From Chloroflexota bacterium (GTDB lineage: Bacteria; Chloroflexota; Anaerolineae; Anaerolineales; Villigracilaceae), in the NCBI GenBank assembly GCA_016219545.1, contig JACRMH010000041.1:179666-243665 (forward strand): 64,000 nucleotides of DNA, given 5' to 3'. The notes beneath the pieces were generated by a model. It was not told the DNA's origin. It did no database searches and worked only from the letters and a program-made list of their open reading frames with translations. Below, one piece after another: positions 61,083 through 64,000 of the stretch (its first letter is position 1; each line of letters starts with the position of its first letter). A program made the position numbers and the translations under genes.

Positions 61083-61679
61083 TTATGGCGCGCACATCCA
61101 CAAAAAGATCGGGTGGTCTGCCCATGAATAATCATTGGATGAAAAGCCAAAACTTATTTGAGTACTTTCGGGGAGGAAGGCAAAGGTTAAGTCTTTTAAT
61201 TCCGCATTGGCAGGGACATCAAAGCGCAGCCAGGCATCCATTTCTTCCCCTTGATTGATGACGGTATTTAGCGATGTGTAATCTGTATGGTCTTTGCGAT
61301 GTCCATAACTAGGCTTGAACTCAGTGGTGTCGAAGAGGGCGCTAAAATGTTCTACTGCGGGCAGATCCTGTTCCTGCTGGCTGATATTCTTAAGGATGAT
61401 GTGAACCCAGAGAAATTTACTGTCCGCAGATGGGTCCCTGCTGGAGCCGTATTCTGTGATGTAGCTTGCCGTGACCTCGGACTGATCCATTGTAACCTGC
61501 AGGTCTTTGTAAGTGATCGTCTGCCCCATGGAGATCGGTTCAGGCAGACTCTTTGTCACTGCGGTGGCTTGCGGTGTTGGGGACGACACAGGCAGGACAG
61601 TCCCGCCTGTGGAATTGCAGGATGCCAGTGTAAACGATCCCAATAAACTACACAGTAGTAATGCCAATATCTTTTTCAT
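61083..61679 (-). CDS. DUF4352-type lipoprotein
   Basis: 198 residues. Lipobox LASC (Cys21), short Ser/Thr-Pro linker, then an Ig-like DUF4352 domain: YKDLQVTMDQSEVT, FLWVHIILKNISQQEQDLP and DAWLRFDVPANAELKDL. Such lipoproteins are abundant at the surface of Gram-positive-like bacteria; function unknown. A 38-residue ORF ends 22 bp before its start. Confidence 0.8.
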   Translation of the reverse strand: MKKILALLLCSLLGSFTLASCNSTGGTVLPVSSPTPQATAVTKSLPEPISMGQTITYKDLQVTMDQSEVTASYITEYGSSRDPSADSKFLWVHIILKNISQQEQDLPAVEHFSALFDTTEFKPSYGHRKDHTDYTSLNTVINQGEEMDAWLRFDVPANAELKDLTFAFLPESTQISFGFSSNDYSWADHPIFLWMCAP

Positions 61680-61700
61680 GTTGCCAGCGTTTGTTTATCC

Positions 61701-61817
61701 TTAAGACAAATACCAGTCGTAATAATTACAGGCGGTTTGTCCGGTCTCACTTTTTGGCTGCCAGGAGATGATTTCTTCTCGTAGACGAATCGTCTTTGGA
61801 AAATCATCACCGTTCAT
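61701..61817 (-). CDS. Possible 38-residue small protein
   Basis: ATG at 61817, TAA at 61701-61703. A good ribosome site (AGGAGTG) lies 4-5 nt upstream. The product is hydrophilic: it starts MNGDDFPKTIRLREEI and ends NYYDWYLS, with a single Cys. It resembles no family I know. Its spacing to the DUF4352 gene suggests a leader or co-transcribed peptide. Short ORFs of this size can occur by chance; the ribosome site is the main support. Confidence 0.45.
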   Translation of the reverse strand: MNGDDFPKTIRLREEIISWQPKSETGQTACNYYDWYLS

Positions 61818-61893
61818 AATCACTCCTGATCTTCTCTCTGGAAAACCGGTTTGGAACGGTCAATTGAAAACATTATAGCACCCGCCGGAAAAC

Positions 61894-61927
61894 AAAAAAA
61901 TCCCCGAGATTTTCATCTCAGGGATTT
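61894..61927 (-). terminator. Terminator after the cold-shock gene
   Basis: AAATCCCCGAGAT (61898-61910) pairs with ATCTCAGGGATTT (61915-61927) with one G-T pair. On the minus strand seven Ts follow. Confidence 0.9.
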
Positions 61928-61945
61928 TCTTAGCACTCAGGTGGG

Positions 61946-62158
61946 TTAGTTGACCACAACTACGTTAGTAGCCTGCGGGCCCTTGGGGCCTTTCTCAACG
62001 GTGAATTCTACTTTCTGTCCTTCTTCGAGATTTTTGAATCCATCGCCCTGGATCGCAGAGAAGTGGACGAAAACATCCGCGCCGCCTTCGCGAGCGAGAA
62101 AGCCGTAGCCCTTGCTTCCGTTAAACCATTTGACTGTGCCGATGATACGTTCTGACAT
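61946..62158 (-). CDS. Cold-shock protein (CspA family)
   Basis: 70 residues from ATG 62158 (AAGGAGG 6-7 nt upstream); the longer upstream frame is leader [22 protein letters not shown] and [17 protein letters not shown] carry the RNP1 and RNP2 RNA-binding motifs. It acts as an RNA chaperone. The 5' leader is about 135 nt and holds a strong hairpin, as expected for a regulated cold-shock mRNA. Confidence 0.97.
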   Translation of the reverse strand: MSERIIGTVKWFNGSKGYGFLAREGGADVFVHFSAIQGDGFKNLEEGQKVEFTVEKGPKGPQATNVVVVN

Positions 62159-62225
62159 TGTTTGCCTCCTTGGCAAAATAAAAATTGGAGGACCCGGTTC
62201 TTTCGCCAGAACAGACAAAACAAAA

Positions 62226-62253
62226 CGGCTCATGGACTGTTTCCCATGAGCCG
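62226..62253 (-). promoter_or_regulatory. Terminator-like hairpin in the cold-shock leader
   Basis: CGGCTCATGG (62226-62235) pairs perfectly with CCATGAGCCG (62244-62253). On the minus strand the stem is followed by TTTTGTTTTG. It lies between the promoter and the coding region, so it would act as an attenuator or a thermosensitive leader element rather than end another gene. Confidence 0.7.
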
Positions 62254-62299
62254 ATGGTTATACTTCCAAAGCGAACTACTGGTATCCGTGTAGGGCACT

Positions 62300-62328
62300 A
62301 CTTTATCACGTGCCTTGGGATGTGTCAA
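62300..62328 (-). promoter_or_regulatory. Cold-shock gene promoter
   Basis: On the minus strand TTGACA (62323-62328), a 17-bp spacer and TAAAGT (62300-62305). Transcription should begin near 62293, giving the ~135-nt leader. The remaining 200 bp up to the next gene show no coding frame. Confidence 0.75.
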
Positions 62329-62542
62329 TGAAAAAAAGAGAGAACTACGTGGTTACCCCAGATTGCTATCATACTCAAAATCATAAACCCTTTGCCGCCA
62401 ATTTACCCTGCGGGCACAATGTCGCTCATTTGCACGGGTCTTTATCTAAAATTTGCAAATTCATACATTAGAAAATTCGCATTATGAATTTCCCGCTATC
62501 ATTTCACTCCATTATGAGCAATAATGTAAATGAGGAAATATC

Positions 62543-63832
62543 ATGGCTGAACAATCCCCCCTTGTCATTCCAGTTTTCGATCTTGTCCTGTGCCTCTCGC
62601 AGGCCGTGGACCTTGTCAACCCGCTGGTGGCGGATCACCAAAAACGGACGGCGCAGATCGCCTATGGATTGGGCATGCAAATGAGGCTTCCCGAATCTGA
62701 GCTTCATGACCTGATCATCGCCGCCGCACTGCATGACGCAGGCGGACTCACGTGTAAAGACCGTCTGTGCGCCCTGGATTTTGAATTCCAGGATCCTTAT
62801 GGACATTCCGTGATGGGGTATCTCTTTTTAAATTCTTTTTCCCCCTTCCGCACCCCCGCCGATATTGTCCGCTTTCATCATGTACCGTGGATGAATGGCA
62901 CAGGCGCGACGTTCGACGGGATTCCCATTCCGCGCGCAAGCCATATTCTGCAACTGGCAGACAGGGTGGCCGTGCTGCTCAACACGAACCTGGATGTGCT
63001 CGACCAGGTGGATGGAATTTTGGAAAAGGTCCGCGCACAATCGGGAGAGCGTTTTGTCCCTGAGCAGGTAAAGGCTCTGGAGGCGTTGGCGAAAAAGGAA
63101 TCCTTTTGGCTGGATGCGATCTATTTACAGCACATCAATATCCTCGGTCGTCGTTTGAAATGGGAGCAAATGCAGATCACGGAGGATGATTTCCTCGGGC
63201 TGACGAATCTCTTCCGCCGCATTGTGGACTTCCGCAGCCAGTTCACCGCTTCACACTCAGCGGGAGTTGCTGCCACAGCCGAGATACTTGCCCGGCGCTG
63301 TGGGTTTTCCGATGCGGACTGCCGCATGATCCACCTTGCCGGACTCTTGCATGACTTGGGGAAGCTCGCTGTCCCTGTGGAGATTCTGGAGAAGCCGGGC
63401 AGATTAACGAGACAGGAATTCGCAGTGATCCGCCGCCACACGTATTACACTTTTCATCTTCTTGAACCCTTGAAGGTTTTGGACCTGATCCGCGTCTGGG
63501 GTGCATTCCATCATGAACGCATGGACGGTAACGGGTATCCCTTCCATCTGGAGGAGAACGAATTGCCCCTGGGTTCGCGGATCGTTTCGGTGGCGGACGT
63601 TTTTAACGCGCTCACAGAAGACCGGCCCTATCGCAAAGGAATCCCCGGGACGGATGCCTTCAAGATCCTGGCCGATGCTGTATCCAAACATCGCCTCGAC
63701 CATCAGGTGGTGGCGACATTACACGACCATCTCAACGAAGTCAACGATGCGCGCCGCTCTGCTCAATTTTTAGCCTTCAAGGAATACCGGCACTTTGTTG
63801 AAACCGCCGAAATGTTGACTCACAGGACTTGA
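62543..63832 (+). CDS. Double-HD phosphohydrolase (HD-GYP type)
   Basis: 429 residues. The first, divergent HD unit (about 30-150) has HQKRTAQIAYGLG, AALHDAGG and VRFHHVPWMNGTG. The second (about 230-420) is a canonical HD-GYP: HSAGVAATAEILARR, LAGLLHDLGKLAVP, FHHERMDGNGYPFH and ADVFNALTEDRPYR. HD-GYP domains cleave cyclic di-GMP or related dinucleotides. No receiver or sensor domain is attached, so the first HD unit may be regulatory. AGGAA before the ATG; no partner gene on its strand. Confidence 0.9.
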   Translation: MAEQSPLVIPVFDLVLCLSQAVDLVNPLVADHQKRTAQIAYGLGMQMRLPESELHDLIIAAALHDAGGLTCKDRLCALDFEFQDPYGHSVMGYLFLNSFSPFRTPADIVRFHHVPWMNGTGATFDGIPIPRASHILQLADRVAVLLNTNLDVLDQVDGILEKVRAQSGERFVPEQVKALEALAKKESFWLDAIYLQHINILGRRLKWEQMQITEDDFLGLTNLFRRIVDFRSQFTASHSAGVAATAEILARRCGFSDADCRMIHLAGLLHDLGKLAVPVEILEKPGRLTRQEFAVIRRHTYYTFHLLEPLKVLDLIRVWGAFHHERMDGNGYPFHLEENELPLGSRIVSVADVFNALTEDRPYRKGIPGTDAFKILADAVSKHRLDHQVVATLHDHLNEVNDARRSAQFLAFKEYRHFVETAEMLTHRT

Positions 63833-63895
63833 GATTTCATACAGAAATGATTGCTCTTTAGCTGATCTTCGGACATAAAATCGGACAAAAAGGAA

Positions 63896-64000
63896 GAAAC
63901 CTTCTATACTGGTATATACGGGCTTAGGGTCCCAAACCAGAAAGAAGGTTTCCGTGAACAAGTTTACCCATCTTTTGCAGTTTGTGCAGCACCTGTTTGA
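63896..64000 (+). mobile_element. Possible start of an insertion sequence or unknown gene at the edge
   Basis: GAAACCTTCT (63896-63905) pairs with AGAAGGTTTC (63943-63952), just before GTG 63954, which opens a frame (VNKFTHLLQFVQHLF) that continues past the window. Two direct TCGGACA words lie upstream at about 63870-63888. This arrangement, hairpin then short basic ORF, resembles the left end of some IS elements with a transposase. Only 15 residues are visible, so the call is weak. Confidence 0.3.

Noticed and set aside
1..64000. tRNA, rRNA or CRISPR arrays
   Set aside because: No cloverleaf-like sequence, rRNA core sequence or regularly spaced direct repeats were found by reading the intergenic regions; a covariance-model search would be more sensitive.

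Overview
The window reads as chromosome of a member of the Chloroflexota, most likely class Anaerolineae. This is an inference from content, not from a database match. The pointers are Cys-anchored lipoproteins with Pro/Thr-rich linkers, four of them carrying NBR1-Ig-like domains; a SCO1664-family/DUF3090 gene pair; a split methylmalonyl-CoA mutase; a membrane-anchored pullulanase; DUF6056 and DUF5671 membrane proteins; no LPS or outer-membrane genes; and short palindromic repeats between genes. No rRNA, tRNA, CRISPR array or complete insertion sequence was recognised. The first ~1.7 kb differs in style (G-rich/C-poor coding strand, unrecognised proteins, a leaderless-looking promoter) and may be foreign DNA or an assembly join.

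Layout. 1-1.7 kb: two unrecognised genes, the second with an in-frame TGA at codon 4. 1.7-5.4 kb: an anchored protein, a repeated-unit DUF5671 membrane protein, then dnaN with a clear terminator. 5.5-8.7 kb (minus): an autoregulated-looking operon of YtrA-type GntR regulator, slipin, SdpI, DUF4177 protein and YhfC intramembrane protease, with two parS-like sequences in its gaps. 8.9-13.3 kb: pdxS-pdxT (vitamin B6), a GNAT-like protein, a HAD phosphatase and a fatty acid desaturase. 13.3-21.3 kb: a tightly packed surface-glycan operon with a NeuA-like cytidylyltransferase, a sulfatase-fold membrane enzyme, two dehydrogenases, two small membrane paralogues, a GNGPSL-motif DUF115 protein and two glycosyltransferases. 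21.3-27.7 kb (minus): a CaiB/BaiF CoA-transferase, a membrane protein and a large pullulanase.

27.9-36.5 kb: a second glycan operon with two sulfotransferases, a GT2 enzyme, a Wzz-like protein and an O-antigen-ligase-like protein, running by overlap into a histidine kinase and an alpha/beta hydrolase. A sulfated exopolysaccharide is a reasonable inference. 36.5-46.8 kb (minus): rdgB-queG, four consecutive NBR1-Ig-like lipoproteins, a toast-rack-type lipoprotein, radA (its fourth zinc-finger cysteine is a TGA), hom, SCO1664-family and DUF3090 genes. 46.9-55.6 kb (plus): methylmalonyl-CoA mutase large chain, NUDIX, GNATs, a GT39-like protein, then a PrsW-like protein lacking key residues, an anchored protein and a trypsin-like lipoprotein protease.

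55.8-62.2 kb (minus): the pgpH-ybeY-dgkA set, yqeY, an MFS exporter, small membrane and lipoprotein genes including a 38-residue ORF, and a cold-shock gene with a ~135-nt leader that contains a terminator-like hairpin. 62.5-63.8 kb: a double-HD (HD-GYP) phosphohydrolase. The right edge may enter an insertion sequence.

Points most worth a second look: the two in-frame TGA codons (especially radA), the parS-like pair near dnaN, the SdpI/slipin/YhfC operon, the CMP-sugar module with a GNGPSL transferase candidate, the NBR1-Ig array and the cold-shock leader.
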